From NCBI GenBank assembly GCA_013399115.1, contig VXAA01001244.1, positions 1,603,476-1,667,475 of the forward strand: a DNA stretch of 64,000 nt. The letters are read 5' to 3'. This document shows, in pieces, positions 10,301 to 23,854 of the stretch. The translations under genes were made by a program, and so were the position numbers. The stretch is from Anseranas semipalmata. Taxonomy: Eukaryota; Chordata; Aves; Anseriformes; Anseranatidae. Below the pieces are notes generated by a model, which worked only from the letters and a program-made list of their open reading frames with translations, did no database searches and was not told the origin of the DNA. The first letter of the stretch is position 1. The number at the start of each line of letters is the position of its first letter.

Positions 10301-13300
10301 AGACTGTTACTCCTGTTAGTTGTACTTTCTTGTTTGATGAAGATTTATTTATTCCTACAGTCCTCTTGAGGAGAAATTTTTCCCATACTTCATCTTCTCA
10401 GATGGCTTGAAGTAGTTTGACCAGTCTCTGTTTTTTTGGCACTACAGAATGAGTTCCCAAATCCGCATGTAAAACAGTCTATAATATGCTAGGTTTTCAC
10501 TTCATGCAAGTGGCTACTGTATGAATTTGCTTGCTGTAGTGGCAGATAGAGTCTGCTTGGAGTGATGTTTAGGGAGCCAAGGCAGCACAAATATAATCGA
10601 TATCAAATATAACCAATTAATCAAATATAAGCATACATCGGCTATTTACTCATATCCTTGTATAACCACTCGCAGCCATGGCAGCCTTTGTTGCTGATAC
10701 CTCTTTCTGAACAGAGTCGTACAGTTTCTCAGTCATATAGTTTCCAAGTAGCTATTTTGAGTGGAGTTCATGAGAGCTCCTTTTGGCTACAAGCTGAGAG
10801 CAGATATTTTGGCTTCTTGAATGAGGAATGAGAGACAAAGGTTAGAATTGAAGTCTGTGGCAAAGGTGTTTTTTTTGTGGACTAGTGTTTTATTAACAGC
10901 TGAAAATAGAGGGGGAAGGTTAGGGAAATTTTCTGCTCAAAACCATCAATCTAGATTCACAGCAGTTATTGTTACTGAAATAAAGTTTTCTTTCTTTTTA
11001 GTCTTCCTGCCAGTAACTCTTCCATTGGTGAGTAACCCGAAAAAATGCTAGTATACCACGTGGTTTACATTTTTCCAAAGCTAAGGAGCTGGAGGAGGGG
11101 AATGGACAGTTTTAGGCTTCTCGGTTGTTTTTTCAGCACAAGCTTTCTAAAAGACATCTGTTTTATGGGAAGTGCTGAGTAATCTTCTAGAAATCAAGCC
11201 CTTAAGGAGGGCCATTCCCCAAGGAATCTCACTGGAAGTTCAAACCTGTTAGTTACCTTTCTTCAGCAGTATTCAAACAGATTGTTCATGCATGAAGGTC
11301 AGCTTTCTGAGTAAGGTGTAATTTGCTAAGCATTGAGAGCAAAGCCTGTTTTTGGTCTGCTTAGCCTCCAAAAACTAGAACTGGAGTTGGAAGGAGTCAG
11401 AGCATTGTGTTCTGTGTTTCAGTCCCAGAATATGATTTTTTTTTTTTTAAATAAATAGTGTAACAAAAGTAAAAAATTGTGTTGTCAAGAAATGAGGAAA
11501 GATATAAAAATGAACTTGTTAAAGTGGTAAAAAATTGCACCATTCTATTTGATCGAATTTGTAGCTGTAATTAAATGCATGTTTATACATTTAAACGTGT
11601 TCACCTTTGTTTTTGGCATAGGAGTATACTTACTGAGATATGTAATTCCATATCAAGGTACAACATGAACCTGCATGGCACTGCTGGAAAGTATAATGAA
11701 AGTCTTGATGGCTGTTAAATTTGTTAAGAACAGTAATAGAATTAACATAAGTATTTATTTTTGATATTTACAGCTTAATACTCCTTCATAGATGTGGTTA
11801 GATTTCAGCGCTGGCATTAATAATAAAGGTAGTTGATCAACTAGTATTAAATCAATTACTGGTCCTCCTCTGAGGCTTGGACATTCCCCCCTGCTTCTTA
11901 TTCAATAGTTGCCATATCTTGATTGACATTGTTCTTTGAGAGTGCTTTACACTTGAGTTGGTAGGTCAGACCTCAGGAAAGGTTGTCATTCATAACTGAA
12001 GTTCTTATTCACTGTCTGAATTGGAGAAGGAGTTGGGAAGTAACTACTAAAATCTTAGATCTAAGATCAGTTAGATCAAGTGGTTATACTAGTAAAAACT
12101 ATCAGACCCTTACTTGTTCACTTCTTTAATTACATGCTTAGTATCTGAGTTATTTTATTCTGTTTAAGCTTCACAGGTACAAATAGATTTTTTAGTTTGG
12201 ATAAGAAAGCATCTTGCTGGAATATTCTTGCACAGTGTTTTAATCACTGTGCATCTGTGTTTCATATTGGATAGACAAAGTGAATATGTCACATCTGTGT
12301 CCAGAAAGTGTGTTAGCCTAGAATCAAGGCAAATGGCTTCTGGTGCTAACTGGAGCCTTTGACACTGCTGCAGATAGTAACACAGCGGTTCTCTTCATGC
12401 TCTAGTTAACCACTGCTGACCAAAAACTCATAGATTCATCAGATTAATTTTCTTGTATCTTCCTCTTAGGTTATTGCTTCATCACTTCAGCTGCAGGCAA
12501 AACAAATTTTCTTTTGCCAGGTAATTGGCTCTTTCTTTCTACTTTTACAAATCTTCTCGTCTCAATCCCAAATTCATTTTTGCTTATAACCTCTCCTTTC
12601 TGCAGTTCGCGTTTCACACATACACCACGGGATTCACCATATTAAATGGAAATGGTACCACAAAGGATGAAGTACGTGTTGATTTTTATTTTTGGAATCA
12701 TCTTAATTGTGCAAGACCATTTTGAATATCATTTACAAGTGTTTTATAAGTGTACTTATGTAGTAATGTTTCTTCTTTCCTTAGGAGAATTTGCTTCAAC
12801 AAAAGCAACTCTTTTACGGCTTTGGAGCCATTTCCTATGCAGCACTTATAGGTGTATGTATTTGCTCAATGATTGCTTTCCTGATAAGTTCTCCTGAGGA
12901 GGAGTAGGCCCTGAGAAAATCACACTGCCACGAATCCTTCAGGATTGTGCTGTAATGTTCTGTTCTGATGTCTTCCCCCAGAACTATTGAGAACAAGAAT
13001 TTTCTTGATCATAGAATGCTTTGGGTTGGAACGGGCCCTAAAGACCATCTAATTCCACCCCCCCTTGCCAAGGGCAGGTACACCTTCCACTAGACCAGGT
13101 TGCTCAAAGCCCCATCCAACCTGGCCTTGAACGCTTCCAGGGATGGGACATCCACAGCTTCTCTGTGTGTGCAAGTGTCCTGTTTGGGGGATAGGGCAGT
13201 ATTTGTCACAAGGCAGTTGGACGGATGTCCATTAGTCGGAGGTAATTGTTCTCCTTTTTCTGTCTTTGTATCCATATTGCTATTGTCCTCTACATAATAA

Positions 13301-16300
13301 TGTTTAATACTTTTTACCATATTTTGTGTTCTTCTATAAAAGAATGAATACAGAAAACGTTAGTAACTAGAGAACGTCTATTTTGTTGAACTGTTGAATC
13401 AAGTAATTTGTTTGCTTTTATAGATGCTATCTAAGTACTAAGTTGCAGATTTATTTTCCTAGACTCTTGCACATACTGAAATATTGCACATTTGTTTTAA
13501 TACAAGATACTTGTTTCCTCCCAATGCGTTAGGCTCTTCCTTTTATCTTCATGAACCGATACACGTTGAAGAGCTCATTGACACAACTAGTTGTCAAAAA
13601 ACTTCTACCTGTTCCTCTTTTTGGTGAGTAAAAAGAAACTGCATTACTGAGATAGTGAAGTTGTATCAGGATAAGTTTAAATCTTTGGTGTCAGTAACTG
13701 TTTCTCTGCTGCCATTAAAGGACATTTTGGCTTTTTCTAGGGGTAGACTGGTAAAGTTTGAAAAAGAAAGTTATATTGTCTGTTCCAAGTTATGTGAGAT
13801 GGCTACCTAAACCTTTCTGAGGATCTGCATAACAGCTTTCTGAGTTATTTCCCTTGGAACAGGTGTTAGAATGTGCTTCCATTATCTTAAATGTAGAGAG
13901 AAACCTGAAGGTAATTGATTAATGTAAGTCCAGAATTTGAAAAGTGTCATGTTTTACACCAATGTCTTTATTGAACAGCCATGCCAAAAACTAATAAAAA
14001 GAGAAATCTTCTATTTCAAACAAGGTCAATTTGTCAGACTATGCCCTGTTATGCATAGACCTTAGTCTAGAAAAGAGGAGAAAAATGGCTAGATTATTAA
14101 CTCTCATTCAATATGGCCTTTTTAAGTGCCAGTGGTTTAGGCTTCTGTTTTCAGTGACTGACTGTGGGGTGGATGTTTTCAGGCATCTTGTAATGCTGGA
14201 TCTGGAGGAAACTGAAACATTCTCATCTAGGATCTAGCTGAGGCACTGCCAGGCATGACTGAGACACACAGCTGGGCAGAGTAGTGCCATAATGGAACAT
14301 ATTAGAGCCAGTGTTCCTGTGGCACCCTTCCTTCCAAGACAGGAATGCAGCCTTTACCTCAAGTCTGTTTCCTTCAGGGTCTTTTTTGCTGTGCTGGATT
14401 TTGCACTGACCAGTACAAAATTCATCCACAACACAAAACTCTCCCCTTTCTCTTAAGAACAAAGTACTCCTGGTTTGAGCTGGCTGGCAGTGATCGAAAG
14501 CTCTGAGCGTCCATAATGATAAAGCACCTTTTGGGAGTGGGGCCTTAAAATCTTGCTCAAGCTTCTGAAACAAGAATTAACATCCCAGGTAGATTTGTAT
14601 GGGGCAGTCTCTTAAGATGCCAGGTTATTCATTTGTGACTGTTGAACTGGAAATGTAAAATGCACATATAATTGTAAACATTGGTATCAGGATAGTCTCA
14701 TCGGATCTTTTAAAGCAAAATCCTCTTTAATTCTGCAGGCTTGATGAGTGCCTTTACTGTGGTAGCGGTGAGAAGCCCAGAATTTGAGAATGGAATTGAA
14801 GTGATGGACAGGAATGGCAAGGTTTTAGGAGTGTCACAGAAGGCTGGTCACAAGGTAGGCAGTGGGGGGAGACCTCTTTTGACTTGCTTTTCATTCCCTG
14901 CTTAGAACCAAACATTATGCTCAGAGTAGGTGCAGTTTGCTGCTGAATTGAGGAATCCCACATTAGGTACTGAATCTTTGGGTAGGCTTGGACTAGGTCT
15001 CTGGAACCAGGTTGGCGCCTGTCTTGTGTCTCCAAGGGCTGGCAACTTTCCCAAGCCAATATACCAAGTGCCAGAGTTAAACCACAGGAATAGTGGCACA
15101 GCCTTTTCTGCTTTCCTATGTCATCTCAGAAGGAGGCAAGACTCCTAGAGTTTCTTCTTCTGATGGGACACCTCAGAGAAAAGCCATGTATTGTAAATAG
15201 TACATCATCTTCCATAGCAGGAATATCATTTAGAGGCTGTGCCTCCCAAAGGATAATGTCCTGATCTACAATGTGCTAGTGCATGTTATCCTTGGCCTCC
15301 AGTAGCTGACCAGGCTGACTCTGTATTTGCTCCCTGTCTTGCTCATCAGCATCCACTGTAGAGCAACATCCACAGGAACTAGAGCAAGGAGTCATATTTT
15401 ATGTGCTGTCAGTGACCCTGCCTTTCTATGTTGCTGTCCAGAGCGGAGGAAACAGCTAGATGAGCATAAAGATCTGTGAATAGCTGGACAGAGAACTGTA
15501 AATTTGACACAGGATGCCCAGAAGGTATGACCAGTTGGAAAGAGTTCAGCATAACTTAAAAAAAGCAAGTCTTAGCAAAATGACTGTTGTGGTAGGAAAA
15601 CTCAATATGGCATTGTTAGTATCACCTCCCTTTTAAGGAATTTCTTAGTCACATATGGAGTATTTGACACATGTAGGAGATAAGTTTCCATTTAAGAAAG
15701 AAATCCTCTAATAAATGATCTTATCCTTCATTTCCCTGTTGCTTGAAACTCCAGAGTATTAGGTTAAAAAGTGCTCACAGAAACATGCAGTATTTGAAGC
15801 TGTATGGAACACTGCCTTAATGACATTTTTTTCGTCCCTCCCTGGAGGCTGTTAAAGAAACAGCGTTGTCAAGAGGAGTCTTGTTTGGGACAACATTCTT
15901 CCTGCCAGCTGTCCTTATGCACTTTGTGGAAAGGTAAGAGATACTGCAAAACGGCTGGGGGTGCCTGGTCAGTGTGTATTGTGATATTTAGTCTGGCTGT
16001 TACTGCTTGCCAATTAGCTTTGCGATACTAACTGCCTTGGAGCGATGATTATCTGGGAAGTTCCTGTTCCAATAGTGTGGTTCATTTAGATAAAGCAGTG
16101 AACCTGGTTATGTCAGCACTCATGTTTTGATGGTTTGCAGGAGGCTGTCTATAGTTATGAGCATTTCCTCTGTTCTCCCATGCAGGAAGCAAGTTTGTCT
16201 GTGCTCTCCCGACAGGCTCTGTTCCAGTACCTAGTTCCCTAACTGTGATTTGAGTTGCACTGTCTGGTGTCAAGGTTGTTCACCACACTTAGATTAGATT

Positions 16301-18347
16301 TGTCATTTCTGAAGAGATAACAGGGCATTTGAATTTCAATTAAAACTGGACCCAAACTTCCAAATAGCCTTCCATATATTATAAAAACATTTTTGTGGCT
16401 TTGCAACATTTAAAAACTCTGTATCATAAGAAGAATTCATTGTTAATGCTGTATTAGAGAATTCTTAGCCTGCCCTGAACTTTTGATAGGAATTGTGTAT
16501 GTTATGTAATACTATGTAATTATGTAATAACACACATTATAAATAATACAGGTAACTTGGCATTGCATAAATCAGTTCCCTATCCCCTTAAAGGACTTCT
16601 GTTATCAGAAGACATAAATGAAGATGTAAGATAAATTTTTAAAAATGTATTGAGTAATAGATTTTTGCACAAGGCAAAGTAGGATTGCCAACAGGAACTA
16701 AATCTGAAAGGAAGAGGGTAGTACAAGAAAAATCTTAGTTGAAAGACTGAGACATTTCAGAACACTAATGTACCTTCTCTTCTTTTGTCATTTTGATCTT
16801 GCTGCTTATTTTCTTAATCTTGTATTCTCATTTTGGACCTGCAAAATGCTGAGTAAAATACAAAACAAAGGGAAAGAACAGGAAGTAAGGAGTAAGAACA
16901 TAAGAAATAAGGAAACATCTTTAGGAATCATAAGCCTAGGTTATTACTGTTTTACAGTTTCAACTATTAAAATAGCAGCTAATGCTCTTTGTCTCGCTGT
17001 CAGATTATTTTTCAAGAGCAAACTGACATACTTACCTTTTCAATGTCTTGAACAGAGCGAACTTTGTGAAAACTCCACGTGCTTTGGCTTCAGTGAGAAT
17101 GCTTATCATTACATCAGTACTAGCAGGGATGCTACCAGTCTCATTTAGTATGTTCCCGCAGTGTGGTGAGGTAAGTCCTTTCAAAGAAATTGGGTTAGGA
17201 TTGTTGTTATATTAAATAGTCATTCTGTAGCTATGGTCAGTGGTCTTAATGCCAGCTCACAGAAATCAACAGGATTAAAATGGTTAGTGCATCTAAAATG
17301 GGGCAGTGGAGAAGCTGCTTGTGAAGGCCCATATACTATGCAAGGGCTTACAGGACTTGCTGTGCCAAAGTTGCATTGTATGTCACTTAAATCTAAACTG
17401 AGAAGTGTAAATATATCAGACTTGCACAACAGTCTGAAGCAAGCAAGATCAGGAAAGCTGTCTTGCAGATTAAAACTAAGGCTTTCCCAGCACTGTTTTC
17501 AGTCCTGCTGGAGATAGCAAGGATTGAGTTGCTAACTTTTTTTCATTAAAAGTCAGCACGAGCTCATCAGAGAGGTTAACTGACTCAGAGGTGACAACCT
17601 GCCTTACTGAACTGTGAAGTGTAATCAACCCTGGGAGACTACTCCTTGTTGGCAGGTTTTAAAGGGAGGATGTAGCCCCTGGAACCTTGGACACTGGAGA
17701 AGGCTGAGTGAGAAAGGAGCCTGGGATTCCTTACTGAGTTTTTCTTCTCCCTTACCAGCATTGCATGAATATTCTCAGAAAATCACAGATGGGGCTCTTA
17801 GAATTTTCAATGGCTTCTCATATTAGCCTAAAAATTCTGGCATCTTAATTTCTTGTGGCAACAAGGGTAAACGGAACATAAATGAGGGGACTTGTGAGAA
17901 ATTATGTACTAAAAATATGGCTGGTTGTTTCCCTTTGAGCTTCCCAATTGCTCAGCCCTCAATAGAAATTCTCCTGGGTGAGTCACCCAAATACAGTGAA
18001 CAGAGACAGCATCACTAATGCTCTGTTTAGATCTTGGGAGTACCTCTTAACTTTAAATAAAATGCATTTCTTCCCTTATGTTTGCATATCTAGAAAATGT
18101 CAGAGAAGCACAAAAAAAAAAGCCCCAAAACAACAACAAAAAAAAACAAATCCCTTATACTCGTGCTTCTGAATACATTATTTCAACTTGTGCAAAGTTC
18201 AATGCAGTAATGAGGACAGGTAGTTACCAGGATATGGTGGTGTTGATTCTGTTTTTATATACATTTCAGATAAAGCGAGCAGACCTTGAACCAGAAATTC
18301 TGTCATCTACAGAAGAAACTGTATTATTCTACAACAGAGGAATTTAG
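6875..18347 (+). CDS. SFXN4: Sideroflexin-4, inner mitochondrial membrane protein
   Basis: SFXN4 is needed for complex I assembly and for iron/Fe-S balance in mitochondria. Fourteen coding exons: 6875-6913, 7072-7137, 8988-9062, 9997-10023, 10138-10192, 11002-11027, 12470-12520, 12606-12671, 12785-12853, 13533-13623, 14739-14854, 15848-15933, 17056-17170 and 18270-18347 (TAG 18345-18347). All joins are in phase and give 319 aa, against about 337 in human. The N-terminus MDANLRFWRAEGQ leads into FFQRLLLWADVLDP. The family motif VHPDTGKIIPVLFRP is in exon 5. About five hydrophobic segments follow, then the conserved GIEVMDRNGKVLG block (exon 11) and the C-terminus STEETVLFYNRGI. Exons 4 and 6 are microexons (27 and 26 nt) and intron 4 is only 114 nt. 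The start at 6875 is inferred: its frame stays open upstream in the CpG island, so a longer N-terminus is possible. The SFXN4 identity rests on the LNGNG and FYNRG blocks and on synteny beside PRDX3. Confidence 0.95.
13008..13170 (-). mobile_element. CR1 LINE 3'-end fragment (antisense)
   Basis: Reads as the reverse complement of an avian CR1 3' end. It starts atcatagaatgctttgggtt at 13008 and continues through the ggttgctcaaagccccatcc and tggccttgaacgcttccagg blocks to cacagcttctct. It sits in SFXN4 intron 9. It is 5'-truncated, as most CR1 copies are, and has no coding capacity. Confidence 0.92.
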
Positions 18348-18379
18348 AGATTGGCTTTAATATAAAAATATGGGCTCTG

Positions 18380-18661
18380 ATTAAAGTGAATTCCGAATGT
18401 CTCAACAAATTCAGGTGGCATACATGACTGATCAAATCATGAATTTATGGTGGCGTACATACCAGATTTGGTGTACGATGCTGTGGTCTATAACCAGGCA
18501 GACTTTGCAAAATGATTTTGCAAGCCCCAGCCCACAGGCAGTTATGTACACATAACTTAATGCTGTAAATGATATTTGTACCAGAAAGCATTGTTTTAGT
18601 GCAGGGTTCATCACAAACTGTGTTTTGTATGCTTCCTCATGTGATTGATTTCTTGATTAAA
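18380..18661 (+). terminator. SFXN4: SFXN4 candidate poly(A) signals
   Basis: ATTAAA occurs at 18380-18385, 33 bases after the stop, and again at 18656-18661. The second is followed by a T/G-rich stretch (ttttattgtttgg, cactgttgttgc) and is the stronger candidate, giving a 3'UTR of about 330 nt. Confidence 0.5.
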
Positions 18662-19194
18662 AGACTGACTATTGAATTCAAAATTTTATTGTTTGGCCAC
18701 TGTTGTTGCAGCTTTTGACATGCTGCTTTCCAGGAATACAATTGGTAAAGGCATCAACATCGGTAGTCCTTTGGGGAAAGTCAAGCTGGTTCTTCACAGA
18801 AAACTTACTTTTTATGTTTTATTGTGCTTTGTAATGCTCATTTCAAGGAATGAGACATGAGTGAGATAACCATTAAAGTGATATTAGACAGGGCACCCTG
18901 TCAGCAATACAATACTGTTATATGTAGTTGCTTAAGAAATGTTCGGGAAATGGGTGTCAAAACTGGCTACAAAGTGACCCTTGACTTTGTCAACAGTCTA
19001 GAAGGAGTTGTGAAGCCTGATGCCCTTTGAGCTTTAGAACTTTTTTCACGGAAGCCCTGGGGAAGTCCTGTGGCTTTCTGACCTCACAGCAGACAGTGAG
19101 GAATCCCCACTTCTGCAGGTTAACTCTGTTGATCCAAATGAAAAAGCTGTCTTTTGAGGTGTGGCATAAGGATAAGCCAGTTGATCACTGCAGT

Positions 19195-19987
19195 GGTAAA
19201 TTTTGCTGATCATATGAAATTATTCAGGGGACCAGTTCTGCCTGCAAAGAGTTGCAGAAAGAGCTAACAACACTGGATGTAAAAACAGGTGAGATACCAA
19301 ATGCATAAGTGAAGAATAATGACCTTGGCAGAGGGGTAATCCAGCTTCACTGTTGGGCTGTGAGCTGACCGTTAACACTAGGAGTGGAATTCAAGGGTAG
19401 CAACAGATAAACTCATGGAAATTCCTGCCCAATTCTCTGTGGTTGTCTATAATGTGAATAAAGTGTAAGAAATTTTTGGGAAGGAACAAGATAACAAAAT
19501 GAAGGCCATCTTGCCTTTGCAAAAAAGTACCTGGGCATCCTGGCAGACACCAAGTAGCACACGAGCCAGCAATGTGCCATCGCAGCAAAGGTGGCTAGTG
19601 GTATCCTGGGCTGCATTAGGCAAAGTATTGCCAGTAGATTGAAGGAGGTGATCCTTCTCCTCTGCTTAGCACTGGTGAGGCCACTCAGCCTGGAAAGAAG
19701 GGTGACTGGGGGATTAGATAGGAGGTGATGAAAACATGAATGGCCTAGAGCGGAGGATAAAGATTGTTTGCTCTGCCAACAGAAGTAGTGGGCAGTAAGT
19801 TCATAGGAGAAGGCTCAAAAAAGGCAAAACACACAAGAAACTAAACTCAAAACCCTACTATTTAGGTTTAAAAACTGCACTAAATGAAGTTGGTGGAACT
19901 CATGTTTAACATAATAGCAGGTGATTCTTCATAGGTTCGACTGGACGATCTTGGAGGTCTTTTCCAACCTAGATGATTCTGTGATTC
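19195..19987 (+). mobile_element. CR1 LINE fragment, 3' half (sense)
   Basis: The 3' terminus reads cttggaggtcttttccaacc followed by gattctgtgattc (19950-19987), the typical CR1 end. Upstream, ctgggcatcctggcagacac, the gagccagcaatgtgcc block and ctctgcttagcactggtgag are decayed CR1 pol/3' blocks in the right order. The 5' limit near 19195 (taaattttgctgatcatatg) is approximate. Stops and gaps break every frame. Confidence 0.75.
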
Positions 19988-19999
19988 ACTGAACGTGCA

Positions 20000-22900
20000 G
20001 TTGAACTTTATAATTCTTATCAAAGGGTATTATGGATGCTAAGAGCTTACATAAATTTAAGAGGAAAATGGGTATTTCCATCAAAGGGGAATCCGTTGAC
20101 AGTTACTAAATTCATGGAAACTATTAAAAAAAAAGTTCAGAAGCTCAATCCTACTGGAGAATGGAAGGGTAAATAGCTTATTTGCCTGCTCTTGCTCTCT
20201 TTTTGTGTCTGTTTTTGGTGGTCACTGGGATATGACATTTGATTGAAAAGATCTTTGGCCTGACCCAGTATAGATGCTTTTACATTGTTTGCTGTGTCCT
20301 GCCTCAAAAATCACGTTCGGACCTTCTCCTGCAGGAACAACATAGCAGAAAGCTCCACAACTGTGGCAGAAGACCCTGTGGTTGTGATAACAACAGATGG
20401 GGGTCATAGGAGAGATGGCTCTAAGATCACTGAAGCTGTTATTTAAGGCACTCCTAAGGCTCTGTGTGACAAGGATAAATATACACTAAATAATGTAATA
20501 ATCACTTTCAGAGATAATTTTACAAGTACAACCTCCAAAGTCTGTCATAATTTAACTTCCTTAGAAGTTACTGCTATCCTATTGCTGAAGGATTACATTT
20601 GTTCTCATGGTATGAGGAAACCAATGGTTTCCCACTCTACTTGATCCCTACAGGAAGACAGCAGCATAGAGCAAAGTAAGGAAAAATAACAGGCCTGGTT
20701 TCTTGCAGGAAAACAGTTACTGCTGTGCTTTTGGCACAAAACAAAAGCAGGAAGTAGGGGTTTGAGTTTAGTTTCTTGTGTTAATTCTGCCTTTTTTGAG
20801 CCTTCCCCTAGCAACTTACTGCAATGAAAGGTCAGGTAAAGAAACAGAACAAGGGAGTAGGGGCACATCCTATGGACCTGTAACTCCAGGGAAGCATGCT
20901 AAAGCTGTTCTGGGAAGACAGTATGGATACAAGCTGTAAGTTGCCAAAACAAAGAGTGGCAAAGACTTTGTACTGCTCCACTGGAGGACTGGAGTGAATC
21001 ACTGCATTACCTAATTCTTCAGTGGCCCAGACCCAAATACATGCAGCATCAACTCCACAATGTGAAATGTGCTGAAAGTTAGCTTCTGTGGATGCTTATG
21101 AAATTCACAGATATGTTAAAGGTTCATTTACAGCTACTGACTCAACAGGGATCACTTAGCCTTGCCTTTGTGGGTCATGTTTTTAAGTACATAGGGAAAA
21201 TGCATCAGGGTCAACAACAGAAAAACAGTTGTGTTGGGTCTGACCAAAAGTCTATCTAGACAAATGCCATCACCAACAGCAGCCAAAAGTAGAAGCAAGA
21301 AGAAAAAAATCACGTCAGACTCAGCTCTCCTGAGCTAGGAGGACACTAGGGAGAAGGAGGTTTGTCCTGTTCCTTTTCTTTACCTGCCACCTTTTGGCCA
21401 CTGTGGGATGTGGTGCAGAGGGTTAGGAGGAACAAGCTTATAGTCTCAGCCTGCCTCTCTCAAACAGTGAGGTGTTTGTCTCCTTCAAAATCTTTAATAA
21501 TGGTGGCATAGCTAACATCCTGCAGTTAAATTCTCTAAAATCCCATTTCTCTATTAATCCTATTTCAATAACATACCAAAGACAAACTGGGATGGGGTCT
21601 AATTCTACTCTCTGAAAACATTAATTGGCAGAACAGCGAAAACCCACACCTCCCTCCACTCTCTATTTTTAAAAAAAAAAAACATAATTTAAGACTGGCT
21701 AAAGTAAGTGTTAGTTATATGAACCACAGTGGAATCAAAGCAAAAGAAAAAAAAACACACAGCAAAGCCAACAAATTTGAAGATAACACATTCATCAACT
21801 GAATTGTCATGGTAACTAGACAAGCTATAAATTCTCTGGCACCACACTTGGATGTTTTAAGCAAATTGATGTCATTACATCTCCATGAGTAAGGCTTATG
21901 GAATAAGTTTGGTAATAATGTCTATTATTACAGCTGCCCATTATCAAACTGTACCAGCTTCTTTCTGAATACTCAAGTTGAAATTTGCTATATTAAACAC
22001 AACCCTTTCAGAGTTGCTATACACATCTTTCCTTTCCCTCATTCTCAGAAATGTTTCCATTGCCCTAATCAGAATTTTCCAGAAGAGAAAGGCAGGCACC
22101 TGCCATTTAAATTGTCAGCCTGGGTGATTCAGCTGTTTCCCAAATCCAGGTAGGGAAAATATACTGCTGAAAAGGCCCTGGCATCCTTGATCTTGAAATA
22201 AAAGTCATGATGAGACCAGAACTAGAAGTGCCTGGACCAGACAGCTAGTAGTCCAGAGGGAAAAGCGAGGGGACCAGGACTGGAACAAGCAGAAAAGCAG
22301 CTTGTTTGAGGGACTTACAAGCAGAGTCAGCACCTACAGGAAAGCCTTCCCCTTTGTAATTTGAAATAGATCAACAACATGCCAGCCCAAGACAGGTCTG
22401 TCTCCTGCCTTTAGCACTGGCTGGTGACAGCGTCTTAGTGGTAGAACCAGTTTAAGGTGTGGTAAACTACAACAGATTGAAGCTTTCAGCTTCAAGGAAA
22501 ACATAAGTCTTAGTGTGCATTACGCTAGCAGTTCCCTACTTGCCCAGCTTGTCATCTTCAAACTCAGGAATATACAATGAGGCTTCAATGTCCCTTTAAT
22601 GTAGCTTAAAAAAAAAAAAAAAAAAAAACCAGCCACTCCCATGTTCGGAAGTACTGAGATCAAAGCATTTCCTCAGTTGGAGCTGGTGTCCCTGTGGTTA
22701 TCCTACAAGCCTAAAACACTGCCATACTGTTTTCCCTGCAGGCCATAAGGGTAGAGGAAGGAAAGAGGGGGGTGAGGAGGGAATCCTGCACAGCTCTGTA
22801 GCTACGTCCCTGTCACACAACCAGGCATGCCATGTGCTGCAGTGTTGCTCAGGAAGGGGCTGTTGCCCCATCTTTTGAGCGTCCTCCCGAGTCCCACATC

Positions 22901-23850
22901 ATTCAGCAGCTACAAGAAATGACCTCACCTGACCAAAGATCGCCCTGACTCAGCCACCAGTCTGACAGCTGCCTAGGGAAGCAGGAGACAGCCGTGAACT
23001 TCCTACACTTAGCTTTATGACTTGTTTTTTACCTAGAAATTTAGCTACTTCACCTGACCTCTCATGGCACACTAATCACAAATCATCATTAGCCTCTTTG
23101 GTAGCTGGGGAACCTGGGCAGTCAGAAGTTAAAATCAGAAGCAGCTAGCAGATTTAAGCTGGATGCTCTCAGACATCCCACATCACTTTTCCCCAGGTTA
23201 CTCAGTGTTACGTTGCTCTCATTCAGAACATCCCACCTGATGCTTGCCTACAGAGGAAACAAGGAAAGCCAGCTTATCCCAAAACGCCAAGGATGACAGC
23301 ATTAGAAATGACAAAGTTAGCCTTAAAGGACTAGCCTAATTTATTTAGCAAAATTGCAACAGAGGGGATTGGCTGTTTATCCCGCTCCGCTTTGCAAGCT
23401 TCTGGTTTGTTCAGTATCTACCTTCCAGCTTCTGCAAACGCAGTGGAAATCTTCTGCTACAGATATCACACTGCCTGGTTGACGCGGGCAATCTGCAAGG
23501 CAGAGTGCTGGGGGAGTACCCTTTTCCTCACCCGGGGGAGGAACACTGCTGCAATTTCCAGAGTAATGGAAAGTCTTGCTTTCAGCTAAGTGCTGCATGC
23601 CTTTTGGAGGCATGTCTCCTAGCACGTCAGCAGGAACCTTCACTCATCATTTCATATTTGTCCAAGAAAAGAAAGGCAGTAAGATGAGAAGGTAAGAATG
23701 AAAACTCGATTTTACAGTCTTTGCTTCTAGGAGGAAGAAAGGACGTCATCTGACTTTGCAAAACCAACGGCAGCACACACAAAGTCTCAGCTTGCGTGCA
23801 TCCTAGGGGAAGTGAGAAATAAACCGAAACTTTTCCCTGTCCTGACCTTC
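20000..23850. other. Intergenic DNA between the convergent SFXN4 and DENND10 genes
   Basis: No conserved exon was recognised in this stretch apart from one repeat remnant, listed separately. There is an A21 run at 22608-22628. Short open frames such as those near 20605-20868 and 23377-23687 have no recognisable domains and fall on both strands, as expected by chance. Confidence 0.6.
21225..21550 (-). mobile_element. Old CR1-type LINE 3'-end remnant (antisense)
   Basis: The segment starting gttgggtctgaccaaaagtc and tctatctaga near 21235, then cagcagccaaaagtag, and later catcctgcagttaaattc near 21515 follows the reverse complement of an old amniote CR1 3' end (sense: approximately 'ctagatggaccattggtctgaccca') in the same block order. 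It is strongly diverged. The family name is from memory and was not tested by a search. Confidence 0.5.
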
Positions 23851-23854
23851 CAGT

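Noticed and set aside
14223..14573. A 116-codon open frame on the minus strand inside SFXN4 intron 10
   Set aside because: No recognisable domain, no splice-consistent partners and normal intronic composition; best explained as a chance frame.
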